28,466 nt of DNA from BPGL01 sp035463115. Its GTDB lineage: Bacteria; Actinomycetota; UBA4738; HRBIN12. A program made the translations under genes and the position numbers. The notes beneath the pieces were generated by a model that worked only from the letters and a program-made list of their open reading frames with translations, searched no databases and had not been told where the DNA came from. Of the stretch, positions 1 through 6,716 are shown piece after piece (the stretch's first letter is position 1; every line of letters begins with the position of its first letter). The stretch is taken from the NCBI GenBank assembly GCA_035463115.1, contig DATHTO010000169.1, positions 1 to 28,466 on the forward strand, in the 5' to 3' direction.

Positions 1-364
1 GAACGGAGGCGCCGCCTTCGCCGCGTCGAAGGCGTACGCGCGCACGGTCGCGGCGTTCCTCGCGCGCGAGCATCCGGATCTCGTCGTCGATCGCCAGGCC
101 CGCGACGTTCGGCCGGGCAAGGTGCTGGTCGACTGGCTTCAGAACGACCCGTTCCGATCGACGGTCGCTCCGTACTCGCTGCGCGGCACCCCGACCGCGA
201 CCGTCTCGACGCCCGTGACGTGGGACGAGGTCGAGGCCGTGGCGACGGGAGCGGCTCCCGCAGACGCGCTCGCGTTCGGCGTCGACGACGTCCTCGCGCG
301 CCTCGAGGATGCCGGCGATCCGTTCGCGCGCGCGCTGACGAGCCGCCAGGAGCTCACCGTCTGA
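1..364 (+). CDS. LigD-type DNA polymerase/primase domain protein (C-terminal fragment)
   Basis: The 5' end lies outside the window; the reading frame is open from base 2 to the TGA at 362-364, giving about 120 residues. The residues KVLVDWLQND, then APYSLR, then VSTPVTWDEVE match the C-terminal end of the polymerase (primase-like) domain of LigD, which fills and extends ends in Ku-dependent non-homologous end joining. The protein ends about 60 residues after the WDEVE motif, so no nuclease or ligase domain follows. It is therefore either a stand-alone polymerase domain or a protein with the polymerase domain last; in the mycobacterial LigD order the ligase is last. No Ku gene is visible here. 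The family call is sound; domain architecture and catalytic residues lie outside the window. Confidence 0.85.
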   Translation, partial: NGGAAFAASKAYARTVAAFLAREHPDLVVDRQARDVRPGKVLVDWLQNDPFRSTVAPYSLRGTPTATVSTPVTWDEVEAVATGAAPADALAFGVDDVLARLEDAGDPFARALTSRQELTV

Positions 365-386
365 GGGTGGTTGCACGTGGACCGAG

Positions 387-400
387 CGGGGAAGGCCCCG
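387..400 (+). other. GC hairpin downstream of the ligD-like gene
   Basis: CGGGG (387-391), loop AAGG, CCCCG (396-400) form a perfect 5-bp stem 23 nt after the ligD-like stop. There is no following T-run, so a terminator role is only a guess; GC-rich actinobacterial terminators often lack a U-tail. Confidence 0.25.
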
Positions 401-450
401 GCGAACGACGGACACCGACGACCGATCACGCCTGAGCGACGGAGGTTCCC

Positions 451-990
451 ATGACGTCACTGATGCACGAACTGCCGCACACGATCGAGCAGCGCGACGC
501 GCTCGACAAGGTCGCGAAGCCGCTCGGCCGCCTCGCCGGCGAGCTCGATTCGCACGAGGGGCTCTCGAACGTGCTCCAAGGGATCCCGTGGCTCGGCCAT
601 CCGCTGCATCCCGTCCTGACCGACTATCCGATCGGGTTCTGGAGCTCCGCCATGCTCCTCGATCTCGTCGGCGGCGAGCGGACCGACGCCGCGGCCGACA
701 CGCTGATCGGGTTCGGGATCGCCGCGGCGGTGCCCACCGCTGCGGCCGGCGTCGCGGAGTACGCGCGCGTCACGAAGCCGACGACCCGCGTCGCGACGGT
801 GCACGCGATGGCGAACTCCGTCGCGCTCACGCTGATGACGGCCTCGTTCATGGCGCGGAAGGCCGGGAACCGTCGCCTCGGCCGCACGCTGTCGATGGTC
901 GGCAGCGCCGCCATGCTCGCGGGCGGATACCTCGGCGGCCACCTGACGTACGGGAAGGGCGTCGGCGTCGAGGAGGACGGATCCGCCTGA
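451..990 (+). CDS. DUF2231 family membrane protein
   Basis: The 179-residue protein starts at an ATG preceded by a good Shine-Dalgarno (GGAGG at 441-445). After a soluble N-terminal stretch of about 45 residues comes the DUF2231 signature GHPLHP (residues 49-54) followed by PIGFW. Four hydrophobic segments follow, roughly at residues 60-74, 84-102, 118-134 and 146-162, ending with GGHL (162-165). Histidines H50, H53, H118 and H165 lie at or near membrane boundaries, and the first two are family hallmarks; such spaced histidines could bind a metal or haem, which is inference. The family has no established function that I know. It is a separate gene 86 bp after the ligD-like gene and convergent with the RecQ-like gene. 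Confidence 0.85.
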   Translation: MTSLMHELPHTIEQRDALDKVAKPLGRLAGELDSHEGLSNVLQGIPWLGHPLHPVLTDYPIGFWSSAMLLDLVGGERTDAAADTLIGFGIAAAVPTAAAGVAEYARVTKPTTRVATVHAMANSVALTLMTASFMARKAGNRRLGRTLSMVGSAAMLAGGYLGGHLTYGKGVGVEEDGSA

Positions 991-1033
991 ACCGACGCGC
1001 ACGGTCGTTCGGCCCGTCAGAGGCGCTCGCGGT

Positions 1034-2662
1034 TCACCCGGCCTCCGCGGGCCCGAGGAGTCCTTCCTCGACGACGAGCGCGGTCGAGAGCGTGCGGTAC
1101 CCGACCGTGGCGAACTGCACGACGACCTGATCGCCGTCGGCTCGCATCACCCGACCGACGCCCCACGTCGCGTGGACGACCCCGTCTCCGGCGGTGAACG
1201 GCGCGCCGTCGCCGGCGTCCTCGACGAGCCCCGCGTCGCACACGTCGCACCGGCCGCACGGAGGCGCGAACGGTTCGCCGAGGTACGTGAGGATGGCCGT
1301 CCAGCGGCAGCGTTCCGACTCGGCGTAGGTGCGCATCATCTCGATGCGCGACGAGCGAACGGCGCGCCGCTCGTCGGCGAGCGCGATCGCGCGCGCCACC
1401 GCCTCGTCGGCCAACGTCGCCCCTCGACGGACCGCCGATCCGACGTCGATCTCAAGCGCGCCGACGTCCTCGAGCAGCGGAAGCATCACCGCGAGCCGTC
1501 CGGGTGGCAGCCCCGCCGCGCGAGCGAGATCCTCGACGTCGATCGACCGACGCGGTGCCAGCGCCCCGACGATCGAGCCGAGGTCGTCCTCGTCGGGTCG
1601 CAGCGCGCCCGCGAGGAACCGGCGCCGACCGACGTCGCCGGGGAGGTGGAACAGGACGGCGTCGGCTGCCCGGCCGTCGCGCCCTGCGCGCCCGACCTCC
1701 TGGTAGTAGGCGTCGAGGGAATCGGGCATCGAACGGTGGTGGACGAACCGGATGTCGGGCTTGTCGATGCCGAGCCCGAACGCGCTCGTCGCGACGACGA
1801 CGTCGATCCCGCCGTCGAGGAATCCCACGTGGGTGTCGTCCCGCTCGCGCGCCCGCATCCCGGCGTGGTACGGAGCGGCTCCGACGCCCGCGGTACGCAG
1901 CTCGTCGGCCAGCGTCTCGGCCTCGCGCCGCGTCGCGACGTACACGATGCCGGGCTTGTTTGCCCCGACGACGCGGGACCGGAGCGCCTCGTCGCGCGCG
2001 GCGGCCTCGTGGAACGTCTCGACCGTGAGGTGGAGGTTCTCCCGGAGGAACCCGCGGACCACCACGTCGGGATCACGGAGCCCGAGCCTCGCCGCGATCT
2101 CGTCGCGCACGAGCGGTCCCGCCGTCGCCGTGAGCGCGAGGATCGGCGGTCGCCCGAGGGCCTCGGCGGCCGTGCCGAGCTGCAGGTAGTCAGGTCGGAA
2201 GTCGTGACCCCAGGCGCTTATGCAATGCGCCTCGTCCACGACGAAGAGCGACGGTGCCGCCGCCCGGAGCGCGTCGACCGTCTCGCCGACGCGGAACTGC
2301 TCCGGGGCGAGCAGCACGTACTCGAGGCGGCCGTCGGCGAGCCGCTCGAGGACGTCGTTCCGCGCACCGGCGCCGAGCGTCGAGTTCAGGACGGCGGCCT
2401 CGCCCGCTTCGGCGTCGGCGAGCGCGCCGGCCTGATCGCTCTGCAGCGCGATCAGCGGCGAGACCACGACCGTCGGCCCGGGCCGGAGCACCGCCGCGAC
2501 CTGATAGATCGCGGACTTCCCGTAGCCCGTCGGCATCACGGCCAGCACGTCGCGGCCATCGCGCACGGCCTCGATCGCCTCGCGCTGGCCGGTCCTCAGC
2601 CGTTCGAGGAACAGGCGCTCGCGGGCCACCTCTTCCGCTGTCGATCGGCGGTGCGGGGTCAT
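1034..2662 (-). CDS. recQ: RecQ-like ATP-dependent DNA helicase with C-terminal Tudor-like domain
   Basis: 542 residues, a superfamily 2 helicase expected to unwind DNA 3' to 5' in recombinational repair. Visible motifs are GQREAI (25-30), Walker A PTGYGKS (44-50), DEAH (143-146) followed by CISAWGHDFRPDY, the motif III LTATA, and motif VI QEVGRAGRDGR. A RecQ zinc-binding subdomain follows with cysteines at about 452, 469, 472 and 475. No HRDC domain is present. Instead residues of about 495-535 (VVHATWGVGRVM, then VVVQFATVGYRTLS) resemble the small beta-barrel tail of UvrD/PcrA helicases. The ATG overlaps the stop of the upstream phosphoesterase (ATGA), with GGAGG 10 nt upstream, so translation is probably coupled. 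An open frame continues far upstream on this strand but is a GC artefact. Confidence 0.93.
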   Translation of the reverse strand: MTPHRRSTAEEVARERLFLERLRTGQREAIEAVRDGRDVLAVMPTGYGKSAIYQVAAVLRPGPTVVVSPLIALQSDQAGALADAEAGEAAVLNSTLGAGARNDVLERLADGRLEYVLLAPEQFRVGETVDALRAAAPSLFVVDEAHCISAWGHDFRPDYLQLGTAAEALGRPPILALTATAGPLVRDEIAARLGLRDPDVVVRGFLRENLHLTVETFHEAAARDEALRSRVVGANKPGIVYVATRREAETLADELRTAGVGAAPYHAGMRARERDDTHVGFLDGGIDVVVATSAFGLGIDKPDIRFVHHRSMPDSLDAYYQEVGRAGRDGRAADAVLFHLPGDVGRRRFLAGALRPDEDDLGSIVGALAPRRSIDVEDLARAAGLPPGRLAVMLPLLEDVGALEIDVGSAVRRGATLADEAVARAIALADERRAVRSSRIEMMRTYAESERCRWTAILTYLGEPFAPPCGRCDVCDAGLVEDAGDGAPFTAGDGVVHATWGVGRVMRADGDQVVVQFATVGYRTLSTALVVEEGLLGPAEAG

Positions 2663-3147
2663 CGCGCCGCGGCCTCCACGGCGACGAGCTCGGCATCGAC
2701 GCGGCCGTCGGCGATCGTGAGGATCGCGAACGTCGGCGCCGGTTCCCGCCGTTTCCACGTCGGGCTCCCCGGGTTCAGCAGCCGCAGATCGCCGTCGTCC
2801 TCGTCGAGCGGGATGTGCGAGTGGCCGTAGACGACGAGCCTGGCGTCCGGGAAGCGGCGGCGCATCCGGCGAGCCCGACCCTTCCGCGGACCCGCGTCGT
2901 GGACCACCGCGGTCGGCACGCCGTCGAGGTCGAGCACGAGCTCGTCGCGTGCGCCCCACGATCGGATCGCCGGTCCGTCGTTGTTGCCGGCGGCGACCAC
3001 GACCTCGGCGTCGACGCGCAGCTCCTCGAGGACGGCCGGGGCCGTCACGTCTCCCGCGTGGACGACGAGATCGACGTCCGCAGCGGCGCGGAGCAGGGCG
3101 TCGGGCAGGGCCCGGGCGAAGTCGGGGACGTGTGTGTCGGCGGTCAC
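2659..3147 (-). CDS. YfcE/MJ0936-type metallophosphoesterase
   Basis: About 162 residues from the GTG at 3147. The calcineurin-like metal-binding motifs are all present: DTH (residues 4-6), GD (32-33), GNND (54-57), an isolated H83, and GHSH (108-111), followed by NPGS. This is the small YfcE/MJ0936 subfamily, dinuclear metal phosphodiesterases whose physiological substrate is mostly unknown. The GTG start clips the first beta strand, which in relatives begins M-R/K-I/V-L. In-frame upstream codons read ATC CGC GTC CTC before a stop, and AAGGAG lies 7 nt before the ATC at 3159, so the true start may be ATC. The gene overlaps the recQ-like start by 4 bp and so shares its transcript. Confidence 0.9.
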   Translation of the reverse strand: MTADTHVPDFARALPDALLRAAADVDLVVHAGDVTAPAVLEELRVDAEVVVAAGNNDGPAIRSWGARDELVLDLDGVPTAVVHDAGPRKGRARRMRRRFPDARLVVYGHSHIPLDEDDGDLRLLNPGSPTWKRREPAPTFAILTIADGRVDAELVAVEAAAR

Positions 3148-3166
3148 GAGGACGCGGATGGCTCAG

Positions 3167-3172
3167 CTCCTT
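3167..3172 (-). promoter_or_regulatory. Shine-Dalgarno that decides the phosphoesterase start
   Basis: AAGGAG on the minus strand (3172 to 3167) lies 7 nt before an ATC codon (3159-3157) and 19 nt before the GTG at 3147. The spacing fits initiation at ATC much better than at GTG. A stop codon (3165-3163) blocks any start further upstream. Confidence 0.55.
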
Positions 3173-3322
3173 GGGTCGCATCGCGGCACGGCCGCCCGGG
3201 CTTTCCCTCGATCGACCGAGCCTGAACCCGTCGCAGCGGCCGCACGGCCGCCGGTCGGCGGGCTCAGGCCGGCCCTGCGGCGTGTCGATGCCCTCCAGCA
3301 CGGACAGGAGCGGCGGATCGAC

Positions 3323-5428
3323 ATGAGGACCGGAACCGACGGAGCCACCCCGGCGGCCTACGAGGCCGCCGTCGCCCGCCTGTCGTCGTCGCTCGAGGCG
3401 ATGTCGGTGCTCGAAGCGACGCCCGAGTGCCTCGTCGTCGCCGAGGTCGACGGTCGGATCGTGTTCGCGAACGGGGCCGTGGAGCGCCTGACCGGATTCA
3501 CGCGTCTCGAGCTCGCGGGCAAGCCCGTGGAGCTCCTCGTCGCCACGGAGCTCACCGACGCGGCCGCCGGCGCCCGGGTCGAGTCGATCTGCCGGCGAGC
3601 CGACGGAGGGCAGGTCCCGGTCGAGGTCCACGTCGGACGCATCGACGAGCCCGAGCCGCTGTTGATCGTGACGCTCCGCGACATCACCGATCGGCAGGAC
3701 GCGCACGACGCCGCGTACGAGGCCGAGGCGAAGTACCGGAGCCTCGTCGAGCACATCCCGGCCGTCGTGTACCTCGACCCCGTCGACGAGGACTCGGATT
3801 CGATCTACGTCAGCCCCCAGGTGCAGGAACTGCTCGGGATCACCCCCGAGGAGTGGACGACCGATCCCTACGCGTGGCGGCGCCACGTGCATCCCGAGGA
3901 CATCGAGCGGGCGTTCGACGAGTACAAGGAGGCGTACAACGCCCACACGGTCCTGAACCACGAGTACCGGATGCTCCACGAGGACGGCTCGGTGAGGTGG
4001 GTGCTCGAGCAGGCGTATCCGATCCGCGACGCCGACGGCGAACCCTGGTTGATCCAGGGCGTGATCTTCGACATCACGCAACGCAAGGCGGCCGAGGAGC
4101 AGGTCGCGTTCCTGGCGTACCACGACAAGCTCACCGGGCTTCCGAACCGGGCGTTGTTCGAAGAGCTGCTCGAGGCCGCGATCGCCCGCGCGCGTCGCCA
4201 CGACCTCGCCGTCGGCGTCGTCTACCTCGACCTCGACAACTTCAAGCTCGTGAACGACTCGCTCGGGCACCACGCCGGCGACCTGCTGCTCGCCCAGCTC
4301 GCGGACCGGTTGCGCGGATGCACCCGCGAGACGGATCTCGTCGCCCGCCAGGGCGGCGACGAGTTCCTCCTGCTGCTCTCGGACCTCGACCGCCGGGTCG
4401 ACGGACCCGACGGCGCGCTCCTCGTCGCGGAATCCGTCGCCGTCCGCGTTCTCGAGGCGCTCGACGAGCCCTTCGACCTGAACGGGACGCACTTCTACGC
4501 GTCGGGATCGCTCGGGATCAGCCTGTTCCCGCACGACGCGACCGACGCCGACTCCCTCCTGCGGAACGCCGATCAGGCGATGTACCGATCGAAGCGGTAC
4601 GAGCCCGGCCGGTACACCGTCTTCTCGGCCGACGGTGACGACGCGATGCACCGGCTCTCCCTCACGACGCGGCTCCGGGAGGCCGTGCAGCAGGAGCACT
4701 GGGTCTTGCACTGGCAGCCGATCGTGCGCCTGGCGGACGGCACGATCGAGGGGCTCGAGGCGCTGATCCGGTGGGACGATCCGAAGGGCGGCATCCTGCC
4801 TCCGGGTGAATTCATCCCGCTCGCAGAGGAGCTCGGGCTGATCGAGGCGATCGGCGACTGGGTGATCTCGGAGCTCGCGCGGCAGCAGCTCGAGTGGAAG
4901 CGCGCCGGTCACGACGTCGGCGTCGGGTTCAACCTGTCGCCGCGTCAGCTCTGGTCGGCGCACCTCGCCGAGAAGGTGACGAGCGCCCTCACGCGGGAGA
5001 CCGTCGACCCGCGCCGCGTCACCGTCGAGGTGACGGAATCGACCGCGATGGCCGATCCGGATCGGACGCAGAAGGTCTTGCAGGAGCTGCACGCGTGGGG
5101 GCTCACGATCGCGCTCGACGACTTCGGAACGGGGTACTCCTCGCTCGCCCGGCTGAAGCACCTCCCGGTCGACATCCTCAAGATCGACCGGTCGTTCGGG
5201 CGCGACATCGATCGCGACGACGGATTGGCGAGCATGGTCCGCGCGATGATCCAGCTGGCCGAAGGCCTCGGGATGACGGCGCTCGCCGAAGGCGTCGAGA
5301 CGGCCGAGGAGTTCGCGTTCCTCCGCGAGAGCGGATGTCCGCTCGCGCAGGGGTACCTGTTCGCTCGACCGGTTCCGGCCGCCGAGGTGCCGTCGCTGCT
5401 CGAGCGCGGGTCCCTCCTACCGTCCTGA
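3323..5428 (+). CDS. PAS-PAS-GGDEF-EAL cyclic-di-GMP signalling protein
   Basis: 701 residues from the ATG at 3323, with GGAG 12 nt upstream. There is no signal peptide or membrane segment, so it is a cytoplasmic sensor. Domains in order: PAS 1 (about 29-125), PAS 2 of the fold-3 type (about 140-262, ending in DITQRKAAEE), GGDEF (about 266-430) and EAL (about 450-695). The GGDEF active site is intact at 344-348 and the inhibitory site RETD sits exactly five residues before it, as expected for product feedback. The EAL side keeps EAL (479-481), FNLSPRQL, EVTES, DDFGTGYSS, LKIDRSF and AEGVET, so both diguanylate cyclase and phosphodiesterase activity look possible. It is divergent from the phosphoesterase-recQ pair; the same reading frame upstream of the ATG overlaps that pair and is rejected. 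Confidence 0.95.
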   Translation: MRTGTDGATPAAYEAAVARLSSSLEAMSVLEATPECLVVAEVDGRIVFANGAVERLTGFTRLELAGKPVELLVATELTDAAAGARVESICRRADGGQVPVEVHVGRIDEPEPLLIVTLRDITDRQDAHDAAYEAEAKYRSLVEHIPAVVYLDPVDEDSDSIYVSPQVQELLGITPEEWTTDPYAWRRHVHPEDIERAFDEYKEAYNAHTVLNHEYRMLHEDGSVRWVLEQAYPIRDADGEPWLIQGVIFDITQRKAAEEQVAFLAYHDKLTGLPNRALFEELLEAAIARARRHDLAVGVVYLDLDNFKLVNDSLGHHAGDLLLAQLADRLRGCTRETDLVARQGGDEFLLLLSDLDRRVDGPDGALLVAESVAVRVLEALDEPFDLNGTHFYASGSLGISLFPHDATDADSLLRNADQAMYRSKRYEPGRYTVFSADGDDAMHRLSLTTRLREAVQQEHWVLHWQPIVRLADGTIEGLEALIRWDDPKGGILPPGEFIPLAEELGLIEAIGDWVISELARQQLEWKRAGHDVGVGFNLSPRQLWSAHLAEKVTSALTRETVDPRRVTVEVTESTAMADPDRTQKVLQELHAWGLTIALDDFGTGYSSLARLKHLPVDILKIDRSFGRDIDRDDGLASMVRAMIQLAEGLGMTALAEGVETAEEFAFLRESGCPLAQGYLFARPVPAAEVPSLLERGSLLPS

Positions 5429-5440
5429 CGAGCTCGTCCG

Positions 5441-5446
5441 TATCCT
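5441..5446 (+). promoter_or_regulatory. -10 box TATCCT, candidate leaderless promoter of the FG-GAP gene
   Basis: TATCCT ends 6 nt before the ATG at 5453, placing transcription initiation at or next to the start codon. No convincing -35 is seen. It lies in the 24-bp gap after the GGDEF-EAL stop, so the FG-GAP gene may have its own promoter. Confidence 0.45.
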
Positions 5447-5452
5447 GCCGGG

Positions 5453-6691
5453 ATGCGCACGGTGGCCCTCGCGATCGTCCTGGGCGTCGTGAGCGCCGTG
5501 GCCGCCCCGGTCGTCGCGACGTCGCAGGAGATCGCCGTCCGCGACCTGGGCCCGTCGCTGGGGCTCCGGCAGCACGAATCGAGCTACGCGGTCTCGATCG
5601 CCGACCTGGACGCCGACGGCTTCGACGACTTCCTGATCGTCCATCACGGCTCGCGCCCGTCGGAGCTGTTCGTCACGGATCACGACGGCGGAACGCCGAC
5701 GGGCGTCCACGTCGCGACGCGTCTGGTGGACACCGTGCACGAACGCCCCGACCGGCACGGATGCGTGTTGGGCGACGTGAACCTCGACGGCCTCACCGAC
5801 ATCTTCTGCACGAAGGGCGCGCAGCAGGGCGTCGCGAAGAAGTGGAACGAGCTGTGGCTCCAAGGGCCCGAGGGCACGTGGAGCGACGAGGCGGCCGCGT
5901 ACGGCGTCGAGGACGTCTGGGGACGCGGGCGGTACCCCGCGTGGATCGATCTGAACGGCGACGACTACCTCGACCTGTTCGTCGGGAACGACATCCCGCG
6001 ACGCGACGAGCACACGACCGAGAACCGGACGTTCGTGAACGAGGCGGGGGAGCGGTTCCGCGAGGTCGATCTCGGGATCTCGCTCGAGCAGGGCGCGAAC
6101 TGCGTGCAGGTGCTCGACGCCGACGGCGACGGTCGCGACGACCTCCTGCTCTGCGGACGGTTCGAAACCTTCTTGTACCTGCGCCGCGGTGACCGCTTCG
6201 TCCGCGGGAACGACGACCTCGGCGTGCCGACCGAGCAGGCGCTCGGTGCGCACCTCGAGGACCTGAACGGCGACGACCTCCTCGACCTCGTCATGGTCTC
6301 GCCGACGGCGCTGCGGATCCTGCTCGCGGGCGAGGACGGACGGATCGGCGAGACCGCGCACGCGCAGCCGCTCGGCCACGGCCACGGCCTCGCGGTGGGC
6401 GACGTCGACGGCGACGGAACCCCCGACGTGTACGCCGTCGACGGCTGCGTGGACCGGACCGACCGACCCGACGTGCTGCTCCTGAACGGTGGCGACGCCC
6501 GGCGATGGACGCGGGTCGACGTTCCGCCGCCCGGCGACGGGTGCGGCGACGTCGCGGCCACGTTCGATTGGGACCGCGACGGCGCCGACGAGGTCCTCGT
6601 CCTGAACGGCGGCGGAACGTCGCAGCCGCTCGACCTCGACGGCCCCGATCAGCTGCTCACGCTCGGGGACTGGGAGCTCTCGCCGCCCTGA
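5453..6691 (+). CDS. Secreted FG-GAP/VCBS-repeat protein, probable seven-bladed beta-propeller
   Basis: 412 residues with a typical N-terminal signal peptide (positively charged start, hydrophobic residues 4-20, then AAPVVA). The mature part carries seven calcium-binding-type motifs of the form D-x-D/N-x-D/N-G-x-x-D, beginning at about residues 51, 108, 166, 222, 270, 317 and 372, spaced 47-58 residues apart. This is what FG-GAP/integrin-alpha-like propellers show, and seven copies would close a seven-bladed ring. Cysteines at about 104, 119, 217, 234, 332 and 364 suggest disulfides in an exported protein. There is no lipobox and no second domain. Such proteins often bind partners or carbohydrates outside the cell, but nothing here identifies a ligand. 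The gene is convergent with the phosphoesterase lipoprotein, 25 bp away. Confidence 0.88.
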   Translation: MRTVALAIVLGVVSAVAAPVVATSQEIAVRDLGPSLGLRQHESSYAVSIADLDADGFDDFLIVHHGSRPSELFVTDHDGGTPTGVHVATRLVDTVHERPDRHGCVLGDVNLDGLTDIFCTKGAQQGVAKKWNELWLQGPEGTWSDEAAAYGVEDVWGRGRYPAWIDLNGDDYLDLFVGNDIPRRDEHTTENRTFVNEAGERFREVDLGISLEQGANCVQVLDADGDGRDDLLLCGRFETFLYLRRGDRFVRGNDDLGVPTEQALGAHLEDLNGDDLLDLVMVSPTALRILLAGEDGRIGETAHAQPLGHGHGLAVGDVDGDGTPDVYAVDGCVDRTDRPDVLLLNGGDARRWTRVDVPPPGDGCGDVAATFDWDRDGADEVLVLNGGGTSQPLDLDGPDQLLTLGDWELSPP

Positions 6692-6716
6692 CCTCGCGTG
6701 ACGCCCGGCTGCGGCC

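Noticed and set aside
2663..5161. Long open frame on the minus strand continuing upstream of recQ, antisense to the phosphoesterase gap and the GGDEF-EAL gene
   Set aside because: It is open only because of the high GC content; its translation is rich in Arg, Glu and Val with no domain, and the plus-strand frame encodes a clear PAS-GGDEF-EAL protein.
6692..6716. Terminator between the convergent FG-GAP and phosphoesterase genes
   Set aside because: The 25-bp gap has no clear stem-loop and no T-run.
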